This document shows positions 16,963 to 26,279 of a DNA stretch of 43,284 nucleotides, in pieces. The notes beneath the pieces are model-generated. The model saw only the letters and a list, made by a program, of their open reading frames with translations. It ran no database searches and was not told the origin of the DNA. A program made the translations under genes and the position numbers. Source of the DNA: Cryomorphaceae bacterium (GTDB lineage: Bacteria; Bacteroidota; Bacteroidia; Flavobacteriales; Schleiferiaceae); the NCBI GenBank assembly GCA_020832345.1, contig JAFIEY010000058.1:1-43284 (forward strand), in the 5' to 3' direction. Position 1 is the stretch's first letter; each line of letters starts with the position of its first letter.

Positions 16963-17361
16963 TTACCACCTTCGAATATTTCCTAAATCAATATGGATAA
17001 AATTTTTATCCTCGTAAAAATTATACCCTCCTTTCCAATCGTGAAGCAACTGATTTAATCCAAACATATCATCACAAGTAATATCAATAGCCCCAAACAA
17101 GTGCTGGCTGTTTCCCGACCTACCCCGACTCATCTCATGGCGTTTAGACCTGTACCCACAGGTTATGAATATTGGTTCACCAAACTTTTCCCTTACCGGT
17201 TGAAGGGCGTGTAAAACATTGAGATTTCTTTGCTGTTCCGGTATTGATAATCCGAAAAAATCATCCTGTAATAAAATCCGATCATTTGCAGGCATTACCG
17301 ATCTGCTGCCATTGTTCAAATATTCCTCTAAGCTGAAATTAGACGGGGTAACTAGTTCCAT
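16963..17361 (-). CDS. M15-family peptidase (D,D-carboxypeptidase-like)
   Basis: 132 residues, the length of single-domain M15 peptidases. Zinc and catalytic motifs: ITCGYRSKRHEMSRGRSGN, SQHLFGAIDITCDD (His and Asp ligands) and FIHIDLG (third ligand His). These enzymes cleave peptide cross-links of peptidoglycan. No signal peptide, so it may be a phage-type endolysin or a moron gene; no other phage gene is nearby. The SEC-C gene lies 32 bases downstream on the same strand. Confidence 0.82.
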   Translation of the reverse strand: MELVTPSNFSLEEYLNNGSRSVMPANDRILLQDDFFGLSIPEQQRNLNVLHALQPVREKFGEPIFITCGYRSKRHEMSRGRSGNSQHLFGAIDITCDDMFGLNQLLHDWKGGYNFYEDKNFIHIDLGNIRRW

Positions 17362-17487
17362 TTTATCAATATATTCTAATGGTTATAATCTGAGGCAAAT
17401 ATTCAGTGGGGTTCTATTAGGCAAAGATAACATAATAAAAATCGATTTAGTCTTGTTGTTCATTGAGAATTTATGCCTTTTAATAGA

Positions 17488-17631
17488 TAAGTCCAACCCA
17501 AAAAGGATGATTTCAAACAAAATCGACGCGGAGGGGATTTTTGAACCGCAGCTAACCAGCTGTTAGTGAGGATTCAAAAATCTACTGATAAGGAAGATTT
17601 TGGCAGAAAGGGACTATTTGGAGCAGACTCA
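17488..17631 (-). mobile_element. palindromic miniature element, long form (copy 4)
   Basis: About 144 bp in minus orientation, from TAAGTCCAACCCAAAAAG to GGAGCAGACTC. Interior palindrome (GATTTTTGAACC / GGATTCAAAAATC) is intact. The flanks (ATAGA / ACATT) do not match, so the target duplication has decayed or the copy was rearranged. It is most of the content of the 372-base gap 17362-17733, upstream of the M15 gene; I see nothing else there. Confidence 0.88.
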
Positions 17632-17733
17632 CATTTTAATATTAAGAAAAGGAACCTATAGGACAAATTCCAACAGGTTATGCAACTCAAGAAGAACTTT
17701 CGTGTGAAGGTTTTTTCTTAAGATTCTCTCACC

Positions 17734-18279
17734 TCAATTTTTCCTTTCATAGTAAAGCACCACCGCCCCTCCACCAAAGATTTTCGTCTTTTTGAGTTTT
17801 AGCTCTGTCCTGTCGTTGCTGAACAATGGCAAACCACCACCTGCAATAACGGGGTGCACACAAATTTGGTATTCATCAATCAAATTGAGGCGCATGAGCT
17901 GGTGAATGATGCTCCTGCTGCCCAACAGAATGTCTTTTCCATCACCGTCTTTTTTGAGCGCTGAAACGGTTTCTTCCAATGTTTGGTTTGATAGTTTGGC
18001 GCTGCTCCAATCGGTGTTTTTCAGGGTATTTGAAAAAACAACCTTTGGAACGTTATCCATTACCACTGCAAAATCGTCCATTGATTTTTCTCCCGATGGA
18101 TTTTTTAGCAAGTCTCGCCAATACGTCATCAGTTGAAAGGTTTTCCTTCCGTATAATACCACATCGGCGCCCTTCAATAACTCCGCAAAATGGTGGTGAA
18201 TTTCTTCATCCGGCAACAAAGCGGTGTGATCACAATAGCCGTCAAGCGTCATGTTGATTGTTGCAATTACCTTTCTCAT
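17734..18279 (-). CDS. dihydrofolate-reductase-family (RibD C-terminal-like) protein
   Basis: 181 residues: IATINMTLDGYCDH, GADVVLYGRKTFQLMTYW, KVVFSNTLKNTDWSSAKL, KDILLGSRSIIHQLMRLNLI and HPVIAGGGLPLF are the usual blocks of stand-alone RibD-C/DHFR-like reductases. They bind NADPH; the substrate of this group is mostly unknown and it is not the housekeeping FolA. It follows the GyrI-like gene on the same strand. Confidence 0.88.
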   Translation of the reverse strand: MRKVIATINMTLDGYCDHTALLPDEEIHHHFAELLKGADVVLYGRKTFQLMTYWRDLLKNPSGEKSMDDFAVVMDNVPKVVFSNTLKNTDWSSAKLSNQTLEETVSALKKDGDGKDILLGSRSIIHQLMRLNLIDEYQICVHPVIAGGGLPLFSNDRTELKLKKTKIFGGGAVVLYYERKN

Positions 18280-18455
18280 ATTTTTTGCGTTTAATTATTG
18301 CGAATATTGCTAAATTCGGACACATAGAAACAGTGCAATTGCGACAATATTAGCGGTAATGCAGACAGTTGATGGAGTCATGGAAGTAGGATTCGATATC
18401 ATGCCCATTGATTTCTACCCAAGCCAGCTATGGGTGAATCGACCTTTGAAGTTTC

Positions 18456-18872
18456 TCAACTTGATGCCAGCCGAATCATGCATTTTACTTCTTCTTTGGT
18501 GGATGAATACCATTCCACACAATACCCTTGAGGATCCAGATTGGGTTCCTGAAGTAGTTTTTGAAATGCTTTGTCGATGCGCATGACATCTTCACGAAAG
18601 CCATGTACATCAATGGCAATGTATTCTCCTTTGGGAATGATCAACGTTTTGCAATTCAGCTTTTCTGCCTCGCCTTCATGCATTTCTTCTGCAGCAGCCT
18701 TGTACACTATTCCCTTGGTGTTCTCAGGCCTCGAAAGTCCAAATATTCTTCTTTTTTCGGAATAGGGAAACAAACTATGAAGGGTATGCGTAGCCTCCTG
18801 AATGCCTTGAGGAAAGGATTTTGCTGTTACGTAAAATACCTTGATGTCTTCCTTTAGATTGAATTTTTCCAT
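18456..18872 (-). CDS. GyrI-like small-molecule-binding domain protein
   Basis: 138 residues with the layout of GyrI/AraC effector-binding domains: strands KVFYVTAKSFP, AEKLNCKTLIIPKGEYIAID, the FREDVMRIDKAFQKLL helix, then QGYCVEWYSS and the last strand EEVKCMIRLA. Stand-alone members bind small amphipathic or cationic molecules. It lies 65 bases downstream of an AraC-type regulator gene on the same strand, which fits a ligand-sensing role with it (inference). Confidence 0.8.
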   Translation of the reverse strand: MEKFNLKEDIKVFYVTAKSFPQGIQEATHTLHSLFPYSEKRRIFGLSRPENTKGIVYKAAAEEMHEGEAEKLNCKTLIIPKGEYIAIDVHGFREDVMRIDKAFQKLLQEPNLDPQGYCVEWYSSTKEEVKCMIRLASS

Positions 18873-18937
18873 CTCGTTTTTTAGTTTTGTTTATGCAAAA
18901 GAACAACGGCAGGAAATCAAAAAATTGGAAAAATTCG

Positions 18938-19747
18938 TCATTGTTTGGGCGAATAGAACACCTCCATAGCCCTTCCGTCAAAATAGGCCTTGGGATTGTA
19001 CCCGGAATATTGTTTAAATTCCTGGATAAAATGTGACTGGTCGTAATACCCAAAGTCATAGGCAATTTCTGAAAGAGAACAATCTCTTTTTGGATAATTA
19101 TCTACAAGTGACTTAAAACGCACGAGTCTGGAAAACGATTTGGGACTGAATCCCGTAAGTTCCTTAAATCTCCGTTCGTATTGACGTTGCGACAAACAAG
19201 CCTGCTGTGAAATATTCTTTATATTTACATTCCCTTTTGCACGGGTAATTTGATGCACGGTATGTATTATTGGAGATTCTTTCCGTTCTATACGCAGCAA
19301 GGTTTGCAAATACTTGTCTAAAATTCTTTTTCGAGATAGGTTGTCTTTTGCCTGGAGTATCCTTTCGCTGATGTCTACCCCGTTTTGCCCGAGGAGTAAC
19401 GGCAAGTCAACCAATTCATTTTTAATTGCTTTGCCTGATACTCCAAACAATATCGGCACTGCGTAGGGCTGAAGCATTACGCCAAAAATCCCGCAGGAGT
19501 TTTTTGATGTGAAACGTCTGATGGTATCCGTCTGACCGTGAATGCCTGTTTTAAATGTACTGCAAATGGAGTTGTTGGTTCGTATTTCACGAAAGGTTCC
19601 GCCATAGTGAAAGATTAATTCGGGGCAGTGGTTGGCTAATGTTCTGTGGATGTACGTTCCATCCGGTGGAAGCACACCCTCCAACGACCAGTAGAAACGA
19701 ATCAGGCCCGACAGTTGTTTTGCCGGTATGTACGTTTTATATTCCAT
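18938..19747 (-). CDS. AraC-family transcription regulator
   Basis: 269 residues from the ATG at 19745-19747; the longer frame to 19855 adds an unlikely leader. The C-terminal ~100 residues are two helix-turn-helix motifs of AraC: NISQQACLSQRQYERRFKEL and the signature SLSEIAYDFGYYDQSHFIQE FKQYSGYNPKAY (given in two parts). The N-terminal part (YIPAKQLSGLIRFYWSLEG ... CPELIFHYGG) is the sensing domain common in Bacteroidota AraC proteins. Probable targets are its own cluster (GyrI-like and reductase genes downstream). Confidence 0.9.
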   Translation of the reverse strand: MEYKTYIPAKQLSGLIRFYWSLEGVLPPDGTYIHRTLANHCPELIFHYGGTFREIRTNNSICSTFKTGIHGQTDTIRRFTSKNSCGIFGVMLQPYAVPILFGVSGKAIKNELVDLPLLLGQNGVDISERILQAKDNLSRKRILDKYLQTLLRIERKESPIIHTVHQITRAKGNVNIKNISQQACLSQRQYERRFKELTGFSPKSFSRLVRFKSLVDNYPKRDCSLSEIAYDFGYYDQSHFIQEFKQYSGYNPKAYFDGRAMEVFYSPKQ

Positions 19748-20113
19748 CCGTTTGCAAAGAATATTACAGGTCGGATACGTTGTTTCGATACATCCGAGCC
19801 TGTAGCTAAAAATGTTTGCACCTCCATTTTTTCCCTCGCTTTTATTGGGATGCATGTGCTAAACCAGCCAAGCCACAGTTTGTTGTTTTAGGCACGACTG
19901 TTGTGCTGTCCTATTTTCCAAAAAGACAATCCACTTGACACCACAAATATACCTTCCAAACCATCTTTCACAGCTTTTGCAGTCCAATACGCTTTAAATC
20001 GAAAGAGGTCGACGAATTTTTGATTGTTGAGTAGGAAAACCAATAGCGTCAAAATATTTTTTGATCCAATTTTTTTTGTACATTCGATTCTTTCAAACAA
20101 ATACACCAACACC
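19748..20113. other. divergent intergenic region between araC-type gene and serpin
   Basis: 366 bases with no convincing gene. Promoters for both directions must lie here; the only hint is TATTCTTTG on the minus strand a few bases upstream of the AraC start. No repeats or strong hairpins seen. Confidence 0.4.
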
Positions 20114-21337
20114 ATGAGCGCATTCACTTTCCTCCAAAGCACATCCCTGGTCTTGCTTCTTGCCATTACCGCAGGGTGCAAAGACGATGGATCGGGAAAA
20201 CAGCCACCTTTCGGCAGTGGCGCCAATGACGTATCGCAGGCCAGTGGTTACATAGGCCTGGATGTGCTGAAAACCATCCACGCCAGTGAACCCGGTTCCA
20301 CCATACTCATTTCTCCGTTGAGCATTCAAACCGCTTTTAATATGGCTTTGGAAGCGGCCAAAGAAACCACCTTTGACCAAATTTCAGCAACCCTACACAA
20401 CCCGTCGCTCGACGTGAATGTGGTGCGCGTGGAAACGTCTGAAACCGCCAATGTGCTGGTCAACCAAAGCGGACATCCCTCGGTAACCATCGCCAATGCT
20501 TTCTTCTACGACCCAACCCGATTGGACCCCAACCAGGCTTTTTTGGATGGCATAGCCACGCATTATGGTGCACACATAGCATCCGATAACTTTGGACAGC
20601 AATCGGCTGTGGACAATATCAATCAGTGGGTGGAAAACAAAACCAATGGACTGATCGAAGAAATCATCGAGAAAATTAATCCGGAAGAACTTGCTTTCAT
20701 TATCAATGCATTGCACTTCAAAGCCGATTGGGCACATGGTTTTAATGAAAGTCAAACCGTTAAAGATGACTTCACCCAATCCGATGGCACGAAAATCTCT
20801 GTCGACTTCATGACCGAAGACCGAAACTTTACCTCGGTATTTACCGATGACTGGCAGATGGTTGACTTACCCTTCCGGGATTCCACCTTTAGTTTGACCT
20901 TGGTGCGGCCATCAGATGCACAGCAAACCGGTTGGTTACAGAGTTTTACCATGGCTGACCTTCAGGGATTGTATGATAAACTGGAATTGCAACGTGTCTA
21001 TTTGCGTTTGCCGGTCATGGAACTGGAGTTTGAATACGAGTTGAGTGACCCGCTCAAAGCCCTGGGTATGACGGATGCTTTTTCATCACAACGGGCAAAT
21101 TTTACCGGAATGGGCACACCGCTGCAAGGTCCCAACATCTTCATATCCCGCGTGGATCACAAAACCGTATTAAAGGTTGACGAAAAAGGAGCCGAGGGCG
21201 CCGCGGTAACCTCCATCGGTTTTGCCGTATTGTCCGCCCCGCCCTCCATGCGCTTCAATGTTCCCTATCTGCTCAGTCTGCGCCATATCCCATCAGAGAC
21301 CGTTTTGTTTATGGGCTTTGTGGAAGACCCTAAGTAG
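20114..21337 (+). CDS. serpin lipoprotein (serine protease inhibitor)
   Basis: 407 residues from the ATG at 20114 (an upstream in-frame start at 20024 precedes a normal lipoprotein signal and is rejected). Signal LQSTSLVLLLAITAGC with lipobox TAGC, so lipid-anchored in the envelope. The rest is a full serpin: NTILISP-like STILISPLSIQTAFNMAL, TIANAFFYD, INQWVENKTNGLI, FIINALHFKADWAHGF, FTGMGTP, and HKTVLKVDEKGAEGAAV. The hinge EKGAEGAAV has the small residues needed for loop insertion, so it is probably an active inhibitor. The loop aligns without gaps with human antitrypsin from EKG to the xRF strand, placing P1-P1' at Leu-Ser (in FAVLSAPPSMRF), which suggests chymotrypsin- or elastase-like targets. 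Serpins are uncommon in bacteria. Confidence 0.95.
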   Translation: MSAFTFLQSTSLVLLLAITAGCKDDGSGKQPPFGSGANDVSQASGYIGLDVLKTIHASEPGSTILISPLSIQTAFNMALEAAKETTFDQISATLHNPSLDVNVVRVETSETANVLVNQSGHPSVTIANAFFYDPTRLDPNQAFLDGIATHYGAHIASDNFGQQSAVDNINQWVENKTNGLIEEIIEKINPEELAFIINALHFKADWAHGFNESQTVKDDFTQSDGTKISVDFMTEDRNFTSVFTDDWQMVDLPFRDSTFSLTLVRPSDAQQTGWLQSFTMADLQGLYDKLELQRVYLRLPVMELEFEYELSDPLKALGMTDAFSSQRANFTGMGTPLQGPNIFISRVDHKTVLKVDEKGAEGAAVTSIGFAVLSAPPSMRFNVPYLLSLRHIPSETVLFMGFVEDPK

Positions 21338-21385
21338 GGCGCCTGCCGCCCTGTTGGCATCCCGTGAGGTGTGAAGTGCCTCGCC

Positions 21386-21526
21386 GGGCGGCACCGGGCT
21401 GTCCGCTATAGCCACCGTCGCCGAAGCCACATCGGCGGCGCGTACGGGGTCTGCTTTCGCAGCCTCCGCCGCCCACGCCACTGTAGGCTCCGGCTTCCGG
21501 TGGGCTGCCGCTTCCATCCCTGGCGC
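21386..21526 (-). repeat. GC-rich structured repeat, copy C
   Basis: Read on the minus strand it begins GCGCCAGGGATGGAAGCGGC and AGCCCACCGG and ends GGCTATAGCGGACAGCCCGG, TGCCGCCC, matching the ends of copies A and B, with its own GC-rich middle. It lies just after the serpin stop in the serpin/BNR-gene gap and creates long but meaningless frames on both strands. Confidence 0.6.
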
Positions 21527-21661
21527 GTATCCCTCATCGATGTTGTCTACACGACCACTCCCCATTACGCCACTCGTGCTACGCTTCACAAACTGCATAC
21601 TTCAATTTTCCATCAAGAGAATTTCTTTTTCAATTGCGACACCGCGATGTGATTCAACCAA

Positions 21662-22897
21662 CTATTCGTTGATTAGCACCAGTTTTTTAACCCGGATCGA
21701 ATCTTTTGTGGTAAAGCGAACATAATAAACGCCTGAAGGGAAAATCGGTAAGGTCAGCGTGGTTTCCGGATCATTCATCGAAAAGATCACTTTGCCACTG
21801 GTGTTGATCATTTCCATTTTGGAGATTACATCATGGCTGAAGATGTTGAGGATTCCTGTAGTCGGGTTGGGGTATAATCGTATGATCTCATCTTCCTCCA
21901 GTGTTAATCCCACGTTGTTTTGATTTTTATAAAACACGTTTCCGGCGCGTGCATACCCAACACTATCGTCTGCATAAAACACCTGAATTAAGTCACGGGT
22001 TGTGGGAATTGTTTGTTGCTGCCAGCTTTCTCCGCCATCATCTGTGTGGAGTACTGTCCCGGAATCACCAACCACCAAACCCTCATCGCTGGTTCGAAAG
22101 GCTAAAGCGTTTAGATCCGCCAAAGTACCTACGGATAAGTTGCTCCAAATTTGTCCGCCGTTTGTAGATTTTGCCAAATAGCCATTTTCTCCAATCAAAA
22201 AGCCGGTTTGATTGTCGACAAAGTGCATTCCACGGATATTGGCAAGGGTATCGGTTCATACAGTATCCCAGGTGGAGCCACCGTTTGCTGTTTTTAAGAT
22301 AACGTTCTTTTTGAAATCCCGCACACCGTGTACAAATCCAATTTGCTCTGAGGGAAAGGAGATGTATTTGAGCACGAGGTCCTCTCCAAAGTCATAGTGC
22401 TTAAAATTAAAAATACCATTGTCGTACTTAAATAGCAAATATTCACTTCCATAAATCGATTGAATGCCGTATAAAAGGGAGGAATTTACGATGGCGAGTT
22501 GTATCAGTGAAACTGCACTACCCACCATTTTCATTTGACCATCCTTATTGTATCGTCCAATTGTTGTATTTCCTTGAAAATTGTTCTGCCTCACCGCAAA
22601 TATATGCTCATCAGCCGCGTATAATTGAATTATGCGATGGTAATCGTGAATATCATTCCACATCATTCCACCGTCTTTTGTTTCCCGCAGTTCGGCAGCA
22701 AAACCTGAGCTTGGTGATAAATAGCGGCTAAGAGAATACATGCCCCAATTTTCACTTTCAAATATTGCTGCTTCTAAAACAATGGGATTAAGACTAAAAT
22801 TCCCCGGATTAAAACTCATGGAAAGTTGTATTGAATCACTCCATTGAGCTTGAACGGCCAATGGTAAGCACAATAGAAAGGTGTATAGTTTAGACAT
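21662..22897 (-). pseudogene. BNR/Ycf48-like secreted protein with T9SS type A signal, interrupted by one in-frame TGA
   Basis: Two frames, 22259-22897 and 21662-22255, lie in the same reading frame and form one protein with a TGA codon at 22256-22258 between GGSTWDTV and TDTLANIRGMHFVDN. The whole would be about 411 residues: signal peptide SKLYTFLLCLPLAVQAQ, BNR-like repeats (TKDGGMMWNDI, TANGGSTWDTV, STNGGQIWSNL, TDDGGESWQQQ) as in Ycf48-type propellers, and a C-terminal type A sorting domain (RLYPNPTTGILNIF ... KMEMINTSGKVIF ... SGVYYVRF ... KKLVLINE). A Trp codon TGG to TGA change would explain it. Without readthrough the product lacks its secretion signal. Confidence 0.88.
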
Positions 22898-23201
22898 ATC
22901 ACAAAGTAGTTTTCCATCCACTAAGAAGGATTGGTGCACGCATTTATATCGCCATATACTGAAGACTGGATCCCATTATTACATTCGTATAATTAATGTG
23001 CAGGTAACAGAACGGTTTCACCTTAATTATGGAGCAAAATGTATCTTGACTTAATTCGTGTTTTAATGCACCTACAAATATGGGGCAGAAATGTGAGGTA
23101 TTCACACTTTTTTCACAAATTGTCTGTGTTTTCTGTTCAATAGGGACTACAATACGAGTTGCACTTATATGTGAAAAATGAAGAAGAAGAGCTTGGTTGT
23201 G
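22898..23201. other. intergenic, no feature seen
   Basis: 304 bases upstream of the BNR gene and downstream of the lipoprotein gene at 23202. AT-rich, without a plausible frame, relic, repeat or RNA that I can support. Confidence 0.4.
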
Positions 23202-23861
23202 TTATTCCGTCAAACGCATTTCAAAAAACTCGCTGCGGCTATTTTGATATTTCGCATATACAAACCCTCTGTTTGGCGAAAAGACATACGATACACAGGA
23301 AATGTCATTGAGGATTGTGCCGCAGCCTTTTAGCACGAATGCAGACTCCGTTGCCCCGGCGTTTTTCAAAACAGTATCGGATGCAACGGTGAGGTGAAAA
23401 CTCGATGAATGACCTGTCCAATCACCCCAATTTCCCATCATGTGAATACTTCCTGCAATGGTATCGTTGAGCGTGAGGGGGAATTTCACCTCGGGGTAGG
23501 GGGCCAGTTGCGTTATGTATCTAAATTTATCCACTCGTGGTGGATGAAGCCAGATTCCCTCAACGGTTTCTGTGAAACCTGTTGTGCTTTCAGATAGAAA
23601 CTTCTCGGGATGTTTTGTGTTTGGTACGCGCTCCACAATGTATTTCAATTTCTTTTGCAATAGAAAATGGCCTCCACCGGAAATTAGTTGTATCTCGTAG
23701 AAAGTCGTGTCGGAGTCCTGGTCAACAAAAATGCCTTGGTAGGTGTGTTCTGTTCCCTGGAGGTATATGCACGTTTGATCGAAACACGAGTCGCCGGTGT
23801 TTCCACAAGAGAAAAACAGGAAGCCCACAAGCAGGTAGAGCATCGATTTTTTCAAAATCAT
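23202..23861 (-). CDS. lipoprotein of unknown function
   Basis: 219 residues from the ATG at 23859-23861. Signal KSMLYLLVGFLFFSC with Cys lipidation site at about residue 19. The following CFDQTC pair suggests a disulfide. The body is beta-rich (TFYEIQLISGGGHFLL, GIWLHPPRVDKFRYI, HSSSFHLTVASDTVL, SCVSYVFSPNRGFVY); no family recognised. Isolated: gaps of over 130 bases on both sides. Confidence 0.7.
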   Translation of the reverse strand: MILKKSMLYLLVGFLFFSCGNTGDSCFDQTCIYLQGTEHTYQGIFVDQDSDTTFYEIQLISGGGHFLLQKKLKYIVERVPNTKHPEKFLSESTTGFTETVEGIWLHPPRVDKFRYITQLAPYPEVKFPLTLNDTIAGSIHMMGNWGDWTGHSSSFHLTVASDTVLKNAGATESAFVLKGCGTILNDISCVSYVFSPNRGFVYAKYQNSRSEFFEMRLTE

Positions 23862-23998
23862 ATGATTAACTTCTTGCATTGTAATTTTTTAAAAGTGGAT
23901 TGCAGGTACGATTTGCTCTTTACTAAAGTTAGTAGCTAATCACTTAGTTTGGCCTATACATACTTTGAGCTACAACTGCGATCAAATTTGTTTTCCAG

Positions 23999-24418
23999 TT
24001 ACTTCTTGGTTGTTCGCATTGCTTTCACTTTTTTGATGCCCGGGTCATTTATCAAATCGTGATACCGCGAAGTCTCCATGCCAACAATCGCAATTTTTCC
24101 GTTGCTGTCTGAATGAACACCAAATCCATACGTTTTGGGCAACGGAGAAGCCCGAAAACACGGTTGGCCTTTGGAAAAAAATGTTGCTCGTGCAATGTCG
24201 TGCTCTTCTGTTGATAATTCATTTCGGTCGGCATAGATATGAAAGAACACCTCGTCCGAAGTAAATTTATATGGGTTGGTGGCAAGCAATTCGTATTGCT
24301 GCTCCGCTACAGTTTTTCGATTGGTTTTTGAAGGCGGTTTTGTTCCGGAAGTTGCTTTTGTGTCTTCCGATACTTCAATGAGTGTGTTGTAGTAATTTGT
24401 TGTGTGGATTTTGCCCAT
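23999..24418 (-). CDS. DUF6157-type small protein
   Basis: 139 residues from the ATG at 24416-24418; the much longer frame reaching 24715 is a shadow across the VOC gene. Sequence MGKIHTTNYYNTLIEVSEDT, KTVAEQQYELLATNPYKFTS DEVFF-like and RATFFSKGQPCFRASPLPKT YGFGVH-like blocks resemble the DUF6157 family, whose function is unknown. Seven bases after the VOC gene, so the two form an operon. Confidence 0.7.
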   Translation of the reverse strand: MGKIHTTNYYNTLIEVSEDTKATSGTKPPSKTNRKTVAEQQYELLATNPYKFTSDEVFFHIYADRNELSTEEHDIARATFFSKGQPCFRASPLPKTYGFGVHSDSNGKIAIVGMETSRYHDLINDPGIKKVKAMRTTKK

Positions 24419-24425
24419 GCTTATT

Positions 24426-24812
24426 TTATTGTTGCGTGCCAATCGACCACATATTTCCTGCAAAATCCGTAAAAGTTCCCCGCCTGTCCGGATCGCCTTT
24501 GTTTTCTTTTGGCTTCTCAACGACTTTGCAGCCAGCGTCCACAGCTTTTTTAAAAACCTCATCCACATTGGGAACATATACGTGCATGACCATTGGAACC
24601 GCGGGATATTTGTCTGAAGCATCCCCAACCATGAGTATCGAATCGTCGATTTGAATTTCAGCATGCATAATCGAACCATCCGGCATATCATACCGTCGGA
24701 CTTCTTTCGCATCAAAAATCGTCTGCATCAGGTCAATAAACTTTTGCCCACCATCAACGATGAAGTAGGGTGAAACGGAATTGTATCCCTTTGGTTTAAA
24801 ATCTTTTTGCAT
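24426..24812 (-). CDS. VOC-family (glyoxalase/bleomycin-resistance-type) protein
   Basis: 128 residues: SVSPYFIVDGGQKFIDLMQT, MPDGSIMHAEIQIDDSILMV, MVMHVYVPNVDEVFKKAVDA and GTFTDFAGNMWSIGTQQ are the PhnB-like VOC pattern. Metal ligands expected in the family: a His in MHAEI and a Glu/His later; the C-terminal family motif usually reads DPxGxxW and here is DFAGNMW. Substrate unknown. Confidence 0.85.
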   Translation of the reverse strand: MQKDFKPKGYNSVSPYFIVDGGQKFIDLMQTIFDAKEVRRYDMPDGSIMHAEIQIDDSILMVGDASDKYPAVPMVMHVYVPNVDEVFKKAVDAGCKVVEKPKENKGDPDRRGTFTDFAGNMWSIGTQQ

Positions 24813-24987
24813 TGGAAATTAGTGTTTTTGAAGTTGCCTTTCGCCAGCCTTCAGCAGAGAAGGAAATCAACATAGACCAACACCTTCGATATTCTATCGT
24901 ACCAAAAAACATCGAAGAATGTAGGCTCCTGTGTCCATTTGTAAAGACTGGTACATGTTGGAGTTTTTGTGCGTTTTACTGTGAAAG

Positions 24988-25335
24988 TTAATCCGAAAGT
25001 CCCTCGCCCAGATGGTAAAGATACAGAATAAGGTCATTTAAGTCTGTTTCGTTGATGACGCCTTCGTAAACGGGCATTTGCTTGTTGTCGTACAACCTGG
25101 GGTTTTGTATGTACGCTTTCAGTTCACTTTCGGTATACCTCAAGTTGAGGTTGGAGAAATCCCCTTCAATTTCGCCCTTTTTTCCATGACACGAGTGGCA
25201 GGCAAAGGTTTCGTAGAGAACTTTTCCCTTGGCTATTTTTCCTTCCTTATCACCTGTTTCACCTGGAGGTTTTTGTTGGTTGTTGGTGCCTCCAATTGTA
25301 TAAAACAATAGGAGAAAACCAGCGAAGAGATGCAT
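24988..25335 (-). CDS. small exported monohaem cytochrome c
   Basis: 115 residues. Signal (FAGFLLLFYTIGG), then one class I cytochrome c domain with haem site CHSCH (in ETFACHSCHGKKGEIEGDF) and a candidate axial Met in NKQMPVYEG. Located 41 bases downstream of the dihaem cytochrome gene on the same strand; they probably pass electrons to each other in the periplasm. Confidence 0.88.
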   Translation of the reverse strand: MHLFAGFLLLFYTIGGTNNQQKPPGETGDKEGKIAKGKVLYETFACHSCHGKKGEIEGDFSNLNLRYTESELKAYIQNPRLYDNKQMPVYEGVINETDLNDLILYLYHLGEGLSD

Positions 25336-25376
25336 AGACTGATGTTTTACAATGATTTGTCGTTATATCGGAGGTG

Positions 25377-26279
25377 CTATGGTTGGTTTTTAATGGCCGG
25401 GATGGACTGCAAATAGGCAAACATAGCAGAAATTTCGGTTGGGTTAAGGTCGGGGTAGAGGGGCATGGGGTAAGCGATGACTTTGTTGCCTTTGGTGAAT
25501 CCCTGCGTGATGGCTCGTGCAAAGTCAGCTTCAGTCCAGTCCTTTATGCCGGTTTCGTGTGGTGTTAGGTTTGGGGTCAGTACCTTTTCGCCCAATTTGT
25601 TGAGCATCTTGTTTCCACCTCCCATAAAGCCTTTGGATTTTTCAATGTCAACTTTGTCGACTTTTGCAAAGCTCTTGGAATGGCAATCGTAGCAGGCTAG
25701 GTTATCGATCAGGTACTTGCCGTAGGCCAATTTATCCGAAGAACCTGGTTTCTGTATTCCGTGTTTCCAGGGCGTTGGTTTTTCAGATCCAATGGCCATT
25801 TTCCCCACCCTAGAGTATTTGGTTTCTCCGGGTTCTATGTCAGATGCCTTGACCATAGGGTCGTCGGAGCGCAAAAAGGCGATGATGTCTCGTAGATCGT
25901 CGTCGGCTAAATTGGGTTTTTGCATAAATGGAATCAATCGTCCGTCACGGGCAATACCGGTGCGTATGACTTGGGCCAGTTCGGCATCGGTGTATTTGCC
26001 AATACCTTTTTCCTCGTGTTGTGTAATGTTGCTGGCAATGATGGTGCCCAGCACTTTTGGCACATCAACCATTTGAACACCTGTGAGCTGTCCCGTTTTT
26101 TGATCGAAATGACAAACCCCGCACATCATCGTCGTCAATCGTTTTCCTTCAGCCACGTCAGCACGGGCGAAATCGGGGTTGTAGTCAATGGCAAGTGCGT
26201 CGTAGGTCATTTTACAAGCGGTGGCAAAAGCCAGGGAAAGCGCTGTAACTATTAAGGTGTTGCGGATAGAATTTGTCAT
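25377..26279 (-). CDS. dihaem cytochrome c
   Basis: 300 residues from the ATG at 26277-26279. The signal TLIVTALSLAFATAC could be a lipoprotein signal. Two haem sites: CGVCH (MMCGVCHFDQKTG) and CYDCH (LACYDCHSKSF), each in its own domain with later candidate Met ligands (LIPFMQKPNL and AYPMPLYPDL). Repeated phrases GIGKYTDAELAQVIRTGI and GIKDWTEADFARAITQGF show the two domains arose by duplication. Periplasmic electron transfer with the monohaem protein encoded downstream. Confidence 0.9.
   Translation of the reverse strand: MTNSIRNTLIVTALSLAFATACKMTYDALAIDYNPDFARADVAEGKRLTTMMCGVCHFDQKTGQLTGVQMVDVPKVLGTIIASNITQHEEKGIGKYTDAELAQVIRTGIARDGRLIPFMQKPNLADDDLRDIIAFLRSDDPMVKASDIEPGETKYSRVGKMAIGSEKPTPWKHGIQKPGSSDKLAYGKYLIDNLACYDCHSKSFAKVDKVDIEKSKGFMGGGNKMLNKLGEKVLTPNLTPHETGIKDWTEADFARAITQGFTKGNKVIAYPMPLYPDLNPTEISAMFAYLQSIPAIKNQP

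Noticed and set aside
16963-17361. M15 peptidase as evidence of a prophage
   Set aside because: No other phage gene is near; stand-alone M15 genes occur in chromosomes.
21293-21652. Ala- and Arg-rich frames on both strands
   Set aside because: They are by-products of GC-rich repeat copy C and are not shared with the other copies.
24419-24715. Long N-terminal extension of the DUF6157 gene
   Set aside because: It is the minus-strand shadow of the VOC gene in another phase.
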